Assembly (NCBI GenBank): GCA_003118195.1
Contig: BEXV01000057.1
Location: 467,473 to 531,472 of the forward strand
Direction of reading: 5' to 3'
Length of the DNA stretch: 64,000 bases
Source of the DNA: Hemicentrotus pulcherrimus
Lineage: Eukaryota; Echinodermata; Echinoidea; Camarodonta; Strongylocentrotidae
The notes under the pieces are model-generated. The model saw only the letters and a program-made list of their open reading frames with translations, was not told where the DNA came from and searched no databases. Below are positions 23,607 to 36,063 of the stretch, one piece after another. The position numbers were made by a program, and so were the translations under genes. Position 1 is the stretch's first letter. Every line of letters starts with the position of its first letter.

Positions 23607-26493
23607 TCACCCCTTCATCGTGATGAATACAACTACTCCGAGAACGATCACCACAACCAAAAGAACAACGACGACGATGAGTGCAATAGCCCACGAGGCT
23701 ATTCCTCCACCGATGTCTGAGTCAGGTTCGATCTCGCCTTTGACTACCTCTCCTAACGTGACGTTTAGTTCGTCTTCCAGGGTGTCGATGTTCTCGCTCA
23801 CCGCCTCGTACAACGCGTCCTGATCCAGGTAGTTTTCTGTGGTGACGAAAGAGGATACAAAAAGTAATAATCACTGGAGTATCCAGGCATTGGCTTCGGT
23901 GGGGAAGGGGGGGGGGGCGAACATCATACACTGAACACGCAGGGGCGCCCTCAAAACAAATACCAGGCATCACTGTTTGGCGACCGAGAATTCAGACTTA
24001 AATCTGTTTATTTTTTAGAACATTTCATGCGTTCGAGTGGAAATCTTACCATTATCATCTTACAAATGATTCCATAACCTAATAACTCCTGCGGCTGAAT
24101 TTTCTTATTTTTGGTTGAAAATCTATTCAGGGGCAAATTGTTCCCTTATCCCTACTTTGCCTACACTATTGGTAGACTTTAGGGAACACGTTTATTTTTC
24201 CTTAATTTCGAAGGAAATTTTCGTTATCTTTTTGCCCAAGTATTATCGTGCAACCTTATTTTTTGTTTTATAACAACGCAGTTATACTCGAGGACCCTTC
24301 TTTTTCTTGACAACGCATGACGGTGATGTGACATTTGTCCCCAGTTTTATTTATCTCGATTTCTTTTATATAGACGATATAGGAGTTAGGGATTCGGTTT
24401 AGGTAAATGTTAGCGTTTGGATTAGGTACAGTTTGGGTTCCGGGTTAAAGTTAGAAATTCGACTCGTTGAAGGGATTTATTATGGAGCCGATTATCGCCA
24501 ACGCATAATGTCATCCAATTTCCTAATACAATTTAAAGAAAGAATTAAACCTGAATCGTTATAGTAATTCAAAGATCCCAGTGTGATTATAGAATATTAC
24601 CTGATGCATCTCTCTTAGAAATCCCGTTGCTATGGAGATATTCAGTCCATCTTCTCCTTCTGGTCGCAGAGTTGGAGTCGGATCCCGCTGAGCAGAGCTC
24701 GGTTGTCTCCGGCGGGGTCACCAAGAGCATGACACGGAAGGCATCAAATGAAAGCCCCGTTTCCTCTCTGGGAAACCCGTCAGCAACTGTAACATGGGTT
24801 TCATCGACGTAACCAAGGGTTGATGATCTGAATGAATAAGATTTTGATAGTTACTGTTGGTGACAAAAGGGTTTCTAGGTTACTTGATCTATCTCTATCG
24901 CAAAGACTTTTCGAGAAGTAATGAAGATGTCCCTGCCAACATTGATTGTAATATGATAACTTTTTTTTTTTTTCGTAGGTAAGATATTCAATGATACTTA
25001 TGAAGACGATGATAGTGCCTGGGATCATCCACAGTGTTTGAATTAATTTGATTTCACGCAAATCGAACCTAACGATGTACTTCCTTCAAGTCTTTTATCC
25101 CACAGTAATGTAGATAGTTATTACATTTAGCTGCACCTCTTATCTGCACATCTCTCTTAGCTCTTGTTGATAATTTGTTATCCTGTATAAATATTTTCTA
25201 ATAAATTGATGAATAAATGTTCATTCTTTTCAATATAAGTAACGGACAGGGCTATGACATCGCTTTAGAGGTTGATTCTTCGAAAGGTCTTTGCGATCGC
25301 GTTCCCTGGAAAATATAGCTAGAGGTTTATGCTAAAATATATTGGCAAATATTTCATTCTCATATAGGCAGATTTGGGTGGGAAGGGTAATGTAATGTTA
25401 TTAATCATGAAACATAATCATTGCGTAATCAGTTAAACATTACGATCAACATTAAAGAACAGCTTCATATTCGTATCGGAGAAGTTTGTACTGTACTGCT
25501 AGCTCATTCTTCAGTTTGATATGCAGGAGGGTAACAGGTGATAATGAAAGTCCTCATTATCAATCAGGAGTTGTCGCATCAGTTTTATATCGAGTGACTT
25601 CTCAAAAACTCTGCAATCCACAATATAAAGAATGAAATATATAGGCATCTGTTTCTTTCAGGTTCAGTACTAGCGAATACTCACGATGATGACAATGTTC
25701 CCTGATTTGGGCAGCAAATCTCAAAGTTATCATTGCACCATGACGTCACAATTTCTCCAATTATACGCAGCAGAATATCCTCGAGATCGGGCCACTATTT
25801 ACAAAATCAAATGAAAAAAATAAAAAAGCTCCTAAATCCTTATTTTTAGGGTAGGATAAGGCTTGGTGTTGCTATTTATATCAGCATAATAGTTCCTTCA
25901 ATTTAATATCAATGTATGTTGATAATGAATTAAGTGAATCAATCAGGATGAATTAAAAATCAAAAAAGGAACTTAAACAAAACTTGAAAAGAGATCAACT
26001 TCAGTCTAAAAGGAATATGAATCTTCATCATTTTTTAAACAAAAGCCGGACTGAAAATAGTTTTGTTTAAGTAAGAAAAATTGGTCATATAACAGTAAAA
26101 GTTGTATGCGTTTTCATAAACGTCATGTCCAATATGAAGAAATGATACAGGTATAAGCCTCCGAAGGGGGGGGGGGATACAGTGGCGGATATAGAGGATA
26201 TAGAAGGCACATCCGATCGCCCTCCCCCCTTTCAAACCAAAATGAGAAACCTTAGTGTGCAAAACTCCACAATGTTGTTGATTGTGCCCCCCCCTGATTT
26301 TTAGGTGATGACCTATTTACTTTTCTAAAATTATTTGTTAAAATCAGTTTCTTAATATCGAGTCCTTTTCTTTTACAAACCCCTGCATCCGCCCCTGAGG
26401 AATGGATAACGTGACGACTGTTAGGGATACTTACTCGGCTGATACTAGTATAAACCAGTACAACTACGCCATACCGAACTTGAGACTTTGTTT
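23607..26493 (-). other. Unassigned ectodomain module and transmembrane anchor (exons 10-13)
   Basis: Exons 26435-26493, 25685-25794, 24601-24827 and 23607-23836 encode residues 425-631. The module opens VRYGVVVLVYTSISR, has paired Cys (SWCNDNFEICC), an FDAFRVMLLVTPP strand-like segment, an internal RRRR and an acidic helical part (EAVSENIDTLEDELNV) with an NVT glycosylation site. A long Val/Ile/Leu TM helix ends the protein. The strand/helix pattern before the membrane is SEA-like, but I cannot assign it. Confidence 0.75.
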
Positions 26494-27950
26494 CTGTCAA
26501 ACACAAGATAAGAAGGAGAACAAAAGAGAAAATCATTCACTTGGTCCTGTATGAACATGATATTTTACATCGCGCTCATGTCTTTCATAGTTGGCGTCGC
26601 TGTATCATTTCAATTAATTAACTCCTGTCAGGCACACATTTACTTTATCACCTGCGTCGAAGGGCGTTTAATATCTTTCATTTCAGGATGACGTTATAAT
26701 GATTTACATTTACCTATTTAAGAAAGTTGAGAGAACTTTTGCTGATTTGATCAATTTTCACTCTGTTAATTTTTTTTATGTGTGTGTCTCAAAACATTCT
26801 TGATCCACCAACGAATGTCCTTTAAAAAAAAACTTATTCTTATGATTATCTGCACAAATATATATTCTTACGTTCACATTCTTCGCCCTGGTAGTCACTG
26901 GGGCAATCGCATTCGCATGTTGTCTCGTCGACGGACCCGTCATTCTGACAAGTGGTGTCACAGGATGGTTGAGCTGTGGTCGTCTCCACGGTGGTAGTCG
27001 TGGTCGTGACATCGCTGCTACCGCTCGATGTGGTCGTGACATCGCCACTACCGCTCGATGTCGTCATGGAGGCGGAAGGTGCCGTGGTGCTTTCTGATAG
27101 GTTCGTGTGAAGGTGAGTTAGAATGGTAAAATAACATAAAAACATTTTTAAATCTACAGAGGAGTATTGTGTAAAGTGGAACCCCTGATGGTAATCTAAA
27201 AGCACATTTTATAGGCAGATTTAGTCTCTGTCTATTTTTTTGTAAACGACATGAAGTAAGATGTATAATAACTATGAATCATGATTTTTAACATATCGGT
27301 TATCGAAACATCGAGAGTTGCACATCTCTTATCATCATGCGTCATGATAATGTAAATACGTTATCGTCATTAAATAAAAGACTGCCTTGTTTCTATTATC
27401 TTAAAATAATCTTACCACACGTCTGACTTGGATCGGCTGCATCTGCAATAAAACAATGGAAAGGAATATGATTACAAATCAAACAAAATGGCAACATTAT
27501 GACATGTACGAGTTAATATTTTTACTGATTATATGTTGTTTAGGAATTACTTTGAACTTATTAAGTGTAAAGCTCGTTTTGACGCGCGTTCATTGCGAAT
27601 AGGCCTAGGTTTTGCTTTCACCGTTCGAAATATTTGTTTTGTCTGGCTGATCATAGACATAGTGACCGTTTATTCGCATCTTGATCAAAGATAAAGAATG
27701 TATCCTAAACAATTCTATCGGAATTTAAAAGTCTTAGCAATATTCGCCTTTTTAAAAATCACTGTCAGATGTACACGTTTTAAAAAATCCAATGAGTTTC
27801 CGGAACATTCCACGTCCAAAAATCTACTTACTGCATAATCCACAGAAGAGGGGGCAGTTTGTAAGTACGTAAGACCTGTCCTCAGTGCACCAGGAGAGTG
27901 GCCAGCCAGGATTGCCGCCGCAGTACTCATGTGTGTCCTCACAAACAGCT

Positions 27951-27982
<32 letters not shown>

Positions 27983-29544
27983 CAGAGAGAGAGAGAAAGA
28001 AAAAAAAAGAAAAAGAGAGTGTGTGTTTGTGTGTAAGTGAGGGACAGAGATGGGGGGAGAGAAAGAATAGGAGAGACGAGAGAGAAAGAAGGAATTGCAA
28101 GAGACAAAAGTATGTAGTGAGAAACGCATGAAAGGGAAGGACATGTGCCGATAACAAAAAGATTAATCGATAGAGTTTTATATAGCATGGCAGTAAAAAT
28201 TTATGTCATCTCGATTCAATACACGTCTTATACAATAGCATATCAGTTTTATTGCCGTACAACTTCTTAAGGTCTTTACACGACTATTCAAAACGAATCA
28301 TAACTTGATGCGAATTGAACAAGTTCTTTCCAACTATGACGTCAATATTATATTTCATTATTTAGAGAAGATCTATTGAAAAGTAAGTATTTGATGCACG
28401 AATTCATGCCAGTTTTTCATTCTCTATTTTATGAACCAAAATGTAAACATGGTAGATATACTCACTGGAACAGTCGCTGCCGTAATGCCCGTCTCGACAT
28501 GTACATGTACAATCATCATTCAGTGTTCCACAGTTCTGGCACACGGCTTGGCAATCTATAAAACAAAATATTTTAGCGTAACAAATTTGAAACTTCCAAT
28601 ATATCGTTGGATATGCACTTGGTACCTTGGTAAGATAACATACTATTTATTTTACAAATCAATTTCCTTTACAGACTTTGTTTTGCTATATATTTTCATA
28701 GGCGTACAACACGTTTTCGCCAGTGGGCTTACGCCTAACCTCTATTTTCTTTTTATATTAAAAATTAAAAAATTTATAAAAAAAATGATTGTGGTAAAAT
28801 GTTATTTCCTCATCAAAATAATATACATAACAAATATAAATATTTGGGAACATCGCTGCTTATATTCGAATATGAGGTGTTGGGTATTCAAATACAAGCA
28901 CTTTCATATTCGTCTCGAACGCATAGGCATAATTATGTTTGTTTTTTAACACGTATGTCATTTGAATCATTTTAAGTTGATGAGCAATTTGTGCGTCATC
29001 TCATTTTTTCTTCTTCTATGATTAAAATTATGGTTAGCAGTTCCATCCAATGTATTTGATCTACACAGTGACTCTTATTCGGTTTAGTGTTTCATTTTCC
29101 GGTTATTGATATCACATAAATGTACACTAGTGACAGGTAAGTATCTCTATGAAAGCATGACTATTCACGATTAAACTGTTATTATATATATGTTGGATCA
29201 TAACTTTATCATTTACACGTGATAGCATGGTAAAATATCTATCTTTCAGAAAATGTTAAAGCATAACTAAGGATCAAGAAGAAAATCATATGAAAAACAA
29301 AAATTAGGTTTGAAAAAACAAACTTACCACAGGCTTCACTGTGCTCAGAACATAATCCTGAAAATCAAAATAAAAGAGAGGTTTTTAAAATGTATCAGTT
29401 TTTTTTATTACATTTTGTTTTCTACGGCCATAAAACTGAAAATAGCTTGCTAGTGTTGGGTTCAGGAGCGGTTCTAGATTGTTTTCCTCTAATGCATAAT
29501 ATGTAACATGTTCTACCCTTCCCTCCACTTCCCCCTCATATGTG

Positions 29545-29575
<31 letters not shown>

Positions 29576-29651
29576 TACTCACTCTTACCCTTTCTCTTCT
29601 CTCTAGCTCTCTCTTTCATTTTGCATATATTGTCTGAGTATGTTTTTTTGT

Positions 29652-29682
<31 letters not shown>

Positions 29683-32600
29683 CCTCTCTCTCCCTCTCTC
29701 TCCCCCTCTCTCGCGACCCTTTCTATTTTCTACCAGTCGTCACCTTTGTTGTACGTGCAAATGTCATCTACATGAAGAGCTAAATTGACATATCAATTGA
29801 TAAACTTCGTGGCCTATACTATAATTAACTTTTGTTACGGTTTACTTACTACATTTATTATCATAACATTGTCCGAAGCCTGATGCACACTGTGTGCAGC
29901 TGCTACCAGTCGTATACGGGCGTACGCCGTTGTAGTTCCCTCTGATAACACAAAATACCATACAAAAATGGTCACATAAATCAGACAAAAAGGCCCTGTG
30001 AATTCCTAGTTTGGGTAATCACTATAAAATGTAATCTAAAAACTTTAATGACAACCAAATCAGAAAATTCATTTTTCAGGAGTGTGTATCCTTTACAGGA
30101 GGAAATAGGCCTACATGTATCATCTAAAACAAAGAGACTTTGTTCTGTAAAGTAATCCAGGTTTAATATTATAAACGATTCAAATTGATGGCTCTTTTAA
30201 GTATTGTGTCACGATTTTCTTTGAAAATTACTGACAACATGTGGCTGATAGAAATGTGTGAATACAAAAAGTTATGTTTCAAGTATTGTCAAGTTTACAT
30301 TTCAAATTTGTTGATGTGCTGGCCTCAGACATACAAAAACGACATTAACTTAAAAAAAAAAAAATCCTTCAGATAGGTTTGCATACTATGATCTATGACC
30401 TATGATCTATGACCTATGAACAAAACTATGATAACATTTCAGGTAAAACATGGCTGAGTACAATAAACAGTTGGTGGAAAACAAAACAAGGTGATCCGTG
30501 AAATAACATTAACCTAGTTGGGCATCAAATTCCAAACGTTGGTCAGGCAAATTATTTACAAGTTCATATTGGGCGATTTTTCAACAGACATTTTAAAAGA
30601 GCACCCGTAATGAAATCTCTTTGAAAACATTTAGTATCAAACTTGTTTTTATAGATTCATATTTTCCGATAAGTACATGTATTACGTAATACTTACGCGG
30701 GTCCATAATTGCAGGTGACGATATAGGCGTTTGTCCAGCCGTTAGAAACCGAGGAGCAGAAGGTTCGGCCACACCCCACAGCATATGTGTCATCCCATAC
30801 AACCTAGCGAGTCGACATTTGAAAAAGAAAGCATTTATTATATGTATTTAAAGAAAATATTATTCCATTCATCGTACGCGTGTTTTTTTTAAAACTGAAC
30901 TATGAACTATATCTTGAGAAGTTGTCATTTTGTATTCTATAACCCGATTGTTATAGACCGAACCCAAATAAAATAGCTATTAAGGGTTAGACTTCTGTTG
31001 GTCTCCTGAAATGTATTTGAAAAGTGTGGCTACCTTTGGTATTTAATCTTCTGAAGGATGAATGTCATCTTTATTCTAAAATATTAAACATACATGTATA
31101 TTGTTACTTAAATGAGAGAAACTGTAAAACGTAAACTTCTTCTATTTCTTTTTCATCATCATCATCATCATCATCACTACATCATCATCATCATCATCAT
31201 CCTCACCTGTGTATAATGCCCACAGACATCAGAGCAACCGTGTGTGTCATAGTCGTAGTACTGGTCCTCATTATACCAGGACTGTGTTGATCCTACTCCA
31301 TCAGGCTGGGACCCAGTCCCAAGCCATAGGTTCTGGCCTACCGATGAGAACGGCGAGATGTTTGTAGGATTACCATGTTCCCAGAGGCACTCGTCGGACC
31401 AGTCCTGGGCCATTGAGGCTAAGTCGTCATCCCAGCTCTAGAGAAAAAATATGGTAGAAAACCCTTAAGCTAGGCATTTTATCTACATTGCACCTCTCAA
31501 CCAGCGTGGCTAATGGGTATCCGGTAGGATGTTAAAATCATTGTAGTTTGCTTAGCATTGTGAGCGTTTGTAAAATGGCGCCTGGACCCTGTTTCATAAA
31601 ACTCAATATCAATAACAAGTTACAAGCTACTGTTATAAGCTACTGAAACCATGGCATGTGATTGGCCGAGAGCAAATTTGTCATAGAAATTTAGCATTTG
31701 TTATTGATAAAAAGTTTTATGAATTAAACGGGCCCCTGGTTAGAATGCTTCCCAAGGGGGATGAGAATGTGTACGTAATGTGCGGGCAAGCCTGAATCCG
31801 ACCTACGCCGATTCCATCTCTGCGCGCTATCTCTCTCTCTCTCTCTCCCTCTCAATTCTTTGTTAGCATTATCATCATAATCATTAATACGTGTTTGGGG
31901 TATACATTTTGTTAATTCTTACAAGAATCTTAATCTTTTGTTTGTTTACTTCAATGTTATAAGTCCAGAAAAGGGTATGTATGTAGCTTATTAAAGGTCT
32001 GATAGAACTATGGCTTCCTCGTTACTAACTTCTTGAAATGTTTTATACCCGACCCGTTGTTATGTTACAGTAAACAACGTTGAAGGTAAAGTTCTTCTCG
32101 TATAAGGCCACTGTCAATGAATCCCACTCTAGCTAATCATTTCAATGCTTTTCCAACTGAGAAAGAAACCTTGTAAAATCACGAGCTCATCCTAGGGAGC
32201 AAATGAACCAAGACCTTGAAACATTTTTTTTTTGCAGGAATGGCAAATTTTAAGCAGCAGGTCCTGCATGTGATAAAGCAATCTATATTTATAAAACTAG
32301 GATACAGAGAAAATCGAGAAAATGTGATGCGATTATCTCTGAAGTGCTCGTTATTTTCAAGTGATACAAAAAACAATGATCACATGTATATGATTTGTTA
32401 ATATATATGCGCTACTTATGTGACTATCAAAGCTATCAATCAGGATTATTATTAAAGGCCCACTGTACTACTTGTAGCTACTTACGCCCTCTCTATATTA
32501 AACAATGCCTGATCGGTGACCATTGGTCCCCCATGATCCTCTTTTTCTTATGTTAACTGAGAGCTGAGTTGATGAGATAGTCACCTGTCCAGTGACCTTG

Positions 32601-35600
32601 CAGGACGGTACTGATAAGCTTTAAGTTTTATTCAATGCAGAACATGATTTGGATTTACAAACTTATATCTCATTATTGTTCTCGCATTGATTTCATTCGG
32701 TCTGCGGCTAAAAAGACGTCACTGGAGGCCTTCACAATCAAATACAATAAGAAGATTCAAAGTATTCTAGCTGTTCCATCGACGGCACAAAACATGTTTT
32801 CAAATGACAGCAGGAAGAGAGAACATGGAAAAGGTGTTTTTTAAATGAACCAAGATAGCATGGAAAGCAACGCGTATTTCTTCTGATTTAGGTCACTACA
32901 TTATGACAGACATGATAGATTTCATCCTTGTTGATAAGCTTGGCTATATAGAGATGATTTTTTTCCTTTATTTTTCATTTCACAATTATATAATTTACTA
33001 GAGCATTGAAAACAACAACTATCTATTCGTGTATGCTCAGTGAAATCACTGCATAGTTTCACATTTCAATTTAGTAGGGCACGTGATTCTAAATAATCTT
33101 ACACTTCTTAAATAGTACTATACCATTTTGTTTATAAAGAGTAAAGTGCTATTTTTATATATTTTGTTAAAGGATGAGTAACACAAATGCAGCAATGTGT
33201 TGTTATCAAATTTAGGGAGGGGGAGGGTCTGACGATTGACATAATTATTTTGAGACCTCTCGTAAGAGTGTTTCAAACGATATTCGAGAGAGAAAACGAC
33301 AAGGAGACCACGAAGAAATCATTAAAAAGAAGGGATTGGGAGAAATTTTGTTTAATCCGCCTGAGTCGACCTCGAGATTTACAATAAGCTTCCAAATATG
33401 ATTCGCGCTATCATAGTACAATGCATAACAACATTTAGGTTTATGCTAACTGATCTTCATTTATAACAAAGCTTTTGCTTAAAGCGGCTATAGAAACACT
33501 ACTAAAAATGAGTTTGTTAAAAAAAACCCCATTCATGCATAGAAAAACAACCGTCTCCTTCCTAATTTACTTTATGGGTGCATTCTTAAGACGTGTCTCT
33601 TCATTATGTCGGGACTTAAATTTAGTTTAAGCCAACCGCACACTACAGTGTGAGTCAACAAAAAGTTACAACGAGAAAATTGCTAATTATTTTAAAACTC
33701 ACCTTTGCACATTAAATTATTATACATCTTATGAAAGGGTGTTTTATCCCGAATCATTTAGTATCATCTTGTGTGGTATGTGTTAACGCTTGGATGAACA
33801 GGGGGTATTGTTTGCGAAAGTGCAAAAATCGTATCATAAGTTAATGTTCATTGATGATTTTTTAAATATTTAGCAATATTGTCTAGGAGTAAACTTTTTT
33901 TTTTTTACTCACGCGGTATACGATCCGACTACGACTCGATTCTGGAAGAATTTACAATTGCATTTTAAATGTTTATTCTTAATAAGACCAAGAATATAAG
34001 TCAATAACTTATAACATTTCAATAACTTATAACATTATAATGATTTGAATAGTCATAATGATTAATAAGATTAGATTTTAACGGACTTTAAGCTTCCTTG
34101 GAGGAGCAATAGCTAAATCCACTCAAAATCGTATAGTGACGTCATATTATTCATGCGATTGCGATTTGTTTCATTATTTAGAACCTACTTCAGGAAAATG
34201 ATGTTTGTTACGATTTCCGTATATAATATAATTGTATTTTTTTCGAAAATCCGATCGGAAGAAGATCGTATATTATGTGCGATGGGCTTTAGTTGTTACG
34301 CTCATTCAGTGAAATTTGTTCTTCCAAAAGAATTCAAGGGATCTAAAATCATGCATGCCAATCCATATTTTGTACGAGACATCATTCTACATTACAAAAT
34401 ATGGGAGAAATGCCGTATACAAAACAAAACAAGGTATCTTTAGTTATCACCGAAATCTCAAAAGATTAAAAGTCTGAAAGTCACACACAAAACATCATTT
34501 CAAAAGTGTTGATAAGCCTTTGACTGTTTGAAAAACAACATCACTCTTGATCCAGAAATTGATAATCGCTCATTACAATCTATATATATAATTACATTCT
34601 TTATGTTATTTTGGATGTCATAATACTTATTTACAATATAGTTTCAATTTATGGATGTTATTGTTTCTCTCCAGATGGATCTCAGATGGAATCCACTTTA
34701 CACATAACAATATTCCGCTTATTTATAGCGCTTAATACATCGATGATGTCTCTATATTAGTTGTTGTTATGTCTGACAAGCTTTCTGGCAAGCTTTTGAG
34801 TTATCAAGCGGACTTTTATTTCAACCGTACGCATGGAATGAGTAAACAGCTATTCAAAAGAAAGAAAGAAAAAAATCTTTGTCATTTACATCACAAACGG
34901 ATAGCATCACATTGCTAATAGATGCATCACCACCACCAAGTTTTTATGATAAATACAACGTATCAGCTAATTCAAAACATAGGATCATGGATCTGATAGG
35001 AATGCTTTATTTCTACATATTTTTTTAAACTGTATTTCACGCAAGTTTGAATACATGGCATCACATAAATCAGATGAAAAAGTACGTCGTTAATGTTTGT
35101 GATACGAATAGTAAGAGTCGTGTTCATTGTTTAAAAAATTCTATATAGGCCTATTTGTAATTGATCATAACGTGTTTCGTCTTAGCAACTTCAGCAGTCA
35201 ATATATTTTACCTAAACATTGCCCAGCTCGTCAACGAACCACTACTTTTTTTCAGGATATAATATAGCTTAAAAACCGCGAGGTTTCGAATTCAAGCTTA
35301 AAGTGGACGACAAGCCTTGCTTTCATTGTGTCCATTGTTTTGTCTTTAAACATATTGTACAAAACCATTGTAAAGTGTACCGAATGTGAGTTCCTCTGTT
35401 TCAGTTCTCATAATTGTGTACAAAATTGTGTTAGGCATTATGTGTGAGAACAAAGACAAACTTCAAAGTCATGTGGAAATTATTAAATCTGGAGGGGAAG
35501 AAAAGAACAACAACTTTTTTTTTTACACTGATGTCAGTGGGCTGTGTTCATTTTTTTATACAAATAATGAGTTTTGCTTTTTTTGTTTGTGGTAAATTTC

Positions 35601-36063
35601 CTTATACTTTATGGCTACAAAATCAATATTATTCTGTAATGTTTCATAGTCATACTGAATTAGAATTAAAATACTTGTTGAAGTTGCTAAGGTTATTATC
35701 TCGACTTACCATGAATTCCATATTGGCGGCTTCGGGTGAAACCTGTCCTCTCAAAAGATTGTGTCTGTCTAGAATTCCCTGGATCTCCTCTGCCGAAAAC
35801 GACGTCGATCTCTTTTTACGACGTCGACGCTCGTCTTCCTCATCATCGCTTGCACTTCCACTTGATGTTCCTGAATGCTCATCTTTTATGTCGAAAACGC
35901 GCGAACTAAATCCGTCATAAATTTCATAACTTGCATTCAAGGCGAAAATAAGTGGTGTGCCAACTATGTACTTTCCAACATACTGATTATTCCTATCCCT
36001 GGTGATTTTGCCATCCACTAAACTAAAAACAAAAACTGCTACCAAGAAGTAAACCCCTTTCAT
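23607..36063 (-). CDS. Membrane-anchored CAP-domain protein with EGF, ShK and mucin-like segments, 13 exons, 631 aa
   Basis: Exons in transcript order: 36063-35710, 31437-31207, 30803-30697, 29941-29850, 29357-29328, 28555-28466, 27948-27832, 27442-27416, 27093-26872, 26493-26435, 25794-25685, 24827-24601, 23836-23607. All are GT-AG, phases agree and the coding length is 1896 nt. Order: signal peptide 1-18; polybasic site RRRRKKR 79-85; CAP domain about 93-240 with His101, GHYTQVVW at 191-198 and CNYGPAGN at 226-233; cysteine-rich/EGF-like 240-301; ShK-type Cys motif 303-340; Thr/Ser-rich stalk 350-392; EGF-like 393-424; unassigned module 425-600; TM helix about 603-628 with a three-residue tail. 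The likely product is a cell-surface type I protein with a secreted-type CAP ectodomain. An alternative in-frame Met lies at 36084. Function unknown; CAP proteins bind sterols or act in defence, fertilisation or matrix remodelling. Confidence 0.85.
26872..27442 (-). other. Mucin-like stalk and second EGF (exons 8-9)
   Basis: Exon 8 (27416-27442) is a 27-nt microexon. Exon 9 (26872-27093) encodes about 42 residues of almost pure Thr/Ser (TTTTTTVETTT) with two GSGDVTTT / GSSDVTTT copies from a small DNA repeat, probably O-glycosylated. An EGF-like repeat follows (CDTTCQNDG…CECDCPSDYQG). Confidence 0.85.
27951..28020. repeat. (GA)n/(CT)n microsatellite forming a polypyrimidine tract
   Basis: About 70 bases of near-pure purine on the plus strand. 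On the minus strand it is the CT-rich tract immediately before the CAG acceptor of exon 7. Confidence 0.9.
29546..29715. repeat. (CT)n microsatellite pair
   Basis: Two CT-rich tracts (29546-29572 and 29655-29715) in the intron between exons 4 and 5 of the CAP-type gene. Confidence 0.9.
30388..30420. repeat. Short tandem repeat, 14-bp unit
   Basis: ATGATCTATGACCT repeated just over twice in an intron of the CAP-type gene. Confidence 0.7.
30697..31437 (-). other. CAP domain core (exons 2 and 3)
   Basis: Exon 2 (31207-31437, 77 codons) starts SWDDDLASMAQDWSDEC and ends GHYTQ; exon 3 (30697-30803) continues VVWDDTYAVGCG and ends TCNYGP. These are the CAP signature motifs, with the expected Cys residues and the CAP cavity His (in GHYTQ) and Glu/His (in CLWEHG). 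The exon 2 donor GTGAGG runs directly into a (GAT)n microsatellite in the intron. Confidence 0.9.
31150..31203. repeat. (ATC)n microsatellite at a splice donor
   Basis: About 16 ATC units with one interruption. On the minus strand the repeat starts within six bases of the exon 2 donor of the CAP-type gene. Confidence 0.9.
31581..31740. mobile_element. Fold-back MITE (GTTTCATAAAAC type)
   Basis: The left end CCTGGACCCTGTTTCATAAA is matched by the reverse complement of the right end (TTTTATGAATTAAACGGGCCCCTGG), and ATCAATAACAA lies inside both arms. About 160 bp, non-coding. Confidence 0.7.
33644..33918. mobile_element. Short TA-flanked fold-back element (Tc1/mariner-like ends)
   Basis: Begins TACAGTGTGAGTCA and ends with a degenerate reverse complement (TACTCACGCGGTA). 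Its long left part matches the arms of the larger element at 54838-55485. Non-autonomous. Confidence 0.7.
35710..36063 (-). CDS. Exon 1 of the CAP-type gene: signal peptide, propeptide and start of CAP
   Basis: 118 codons. The hydrophobic stretch VYFLVAVFVFSLV near the N-terminus is a signal peptide. A Ser/Asp/Glu-rich propeptide follows and ends in RRRRKKR, a strong furin-type site. Cleavage would free a CAP domain starting STSFSAEEIQGILDRHNLLR. The donor after ATG is GTAAGT, phase 0. The longer start at 36084 (seven residues upstream) is equally open. Confidence 0.85.

Larger units (their letters stand above)
27832..29941 (-). other. Cysteine-rich, EGF-like and ShK region (exons 4-7)
   Basis: Exon 4 (29850-29941) and microexon 5 (29328-29357, 30 nt) give a hinge-like CRISP-type Cys cluster. 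Exon 6 (28466-28555) holds CxxxCxxC followed by CTCTC and a G-x-Y-G end, an EGF-like fold. Exon 7 (27832-27948) has six Cys in ShK order: CEDTHEYC…WC…NCPLFCGLC. All junctions from exon 4 to exon 8 are phase 1, the class typical of shuffled extracellular modules. Confidence 0.8.
31438..35709 (-). other. Intron 1 of the CAP-type gene (4.3 kb)
   Basis: AT-rich. It holds two fold-back elements (31581-31740 and 33644-33918), a short CT tract near 31830-31852, and a direct duplication (CAATAACTTATAACATT) near 34001-34035. Open frames here have no coding character. Confidence 0.6.
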
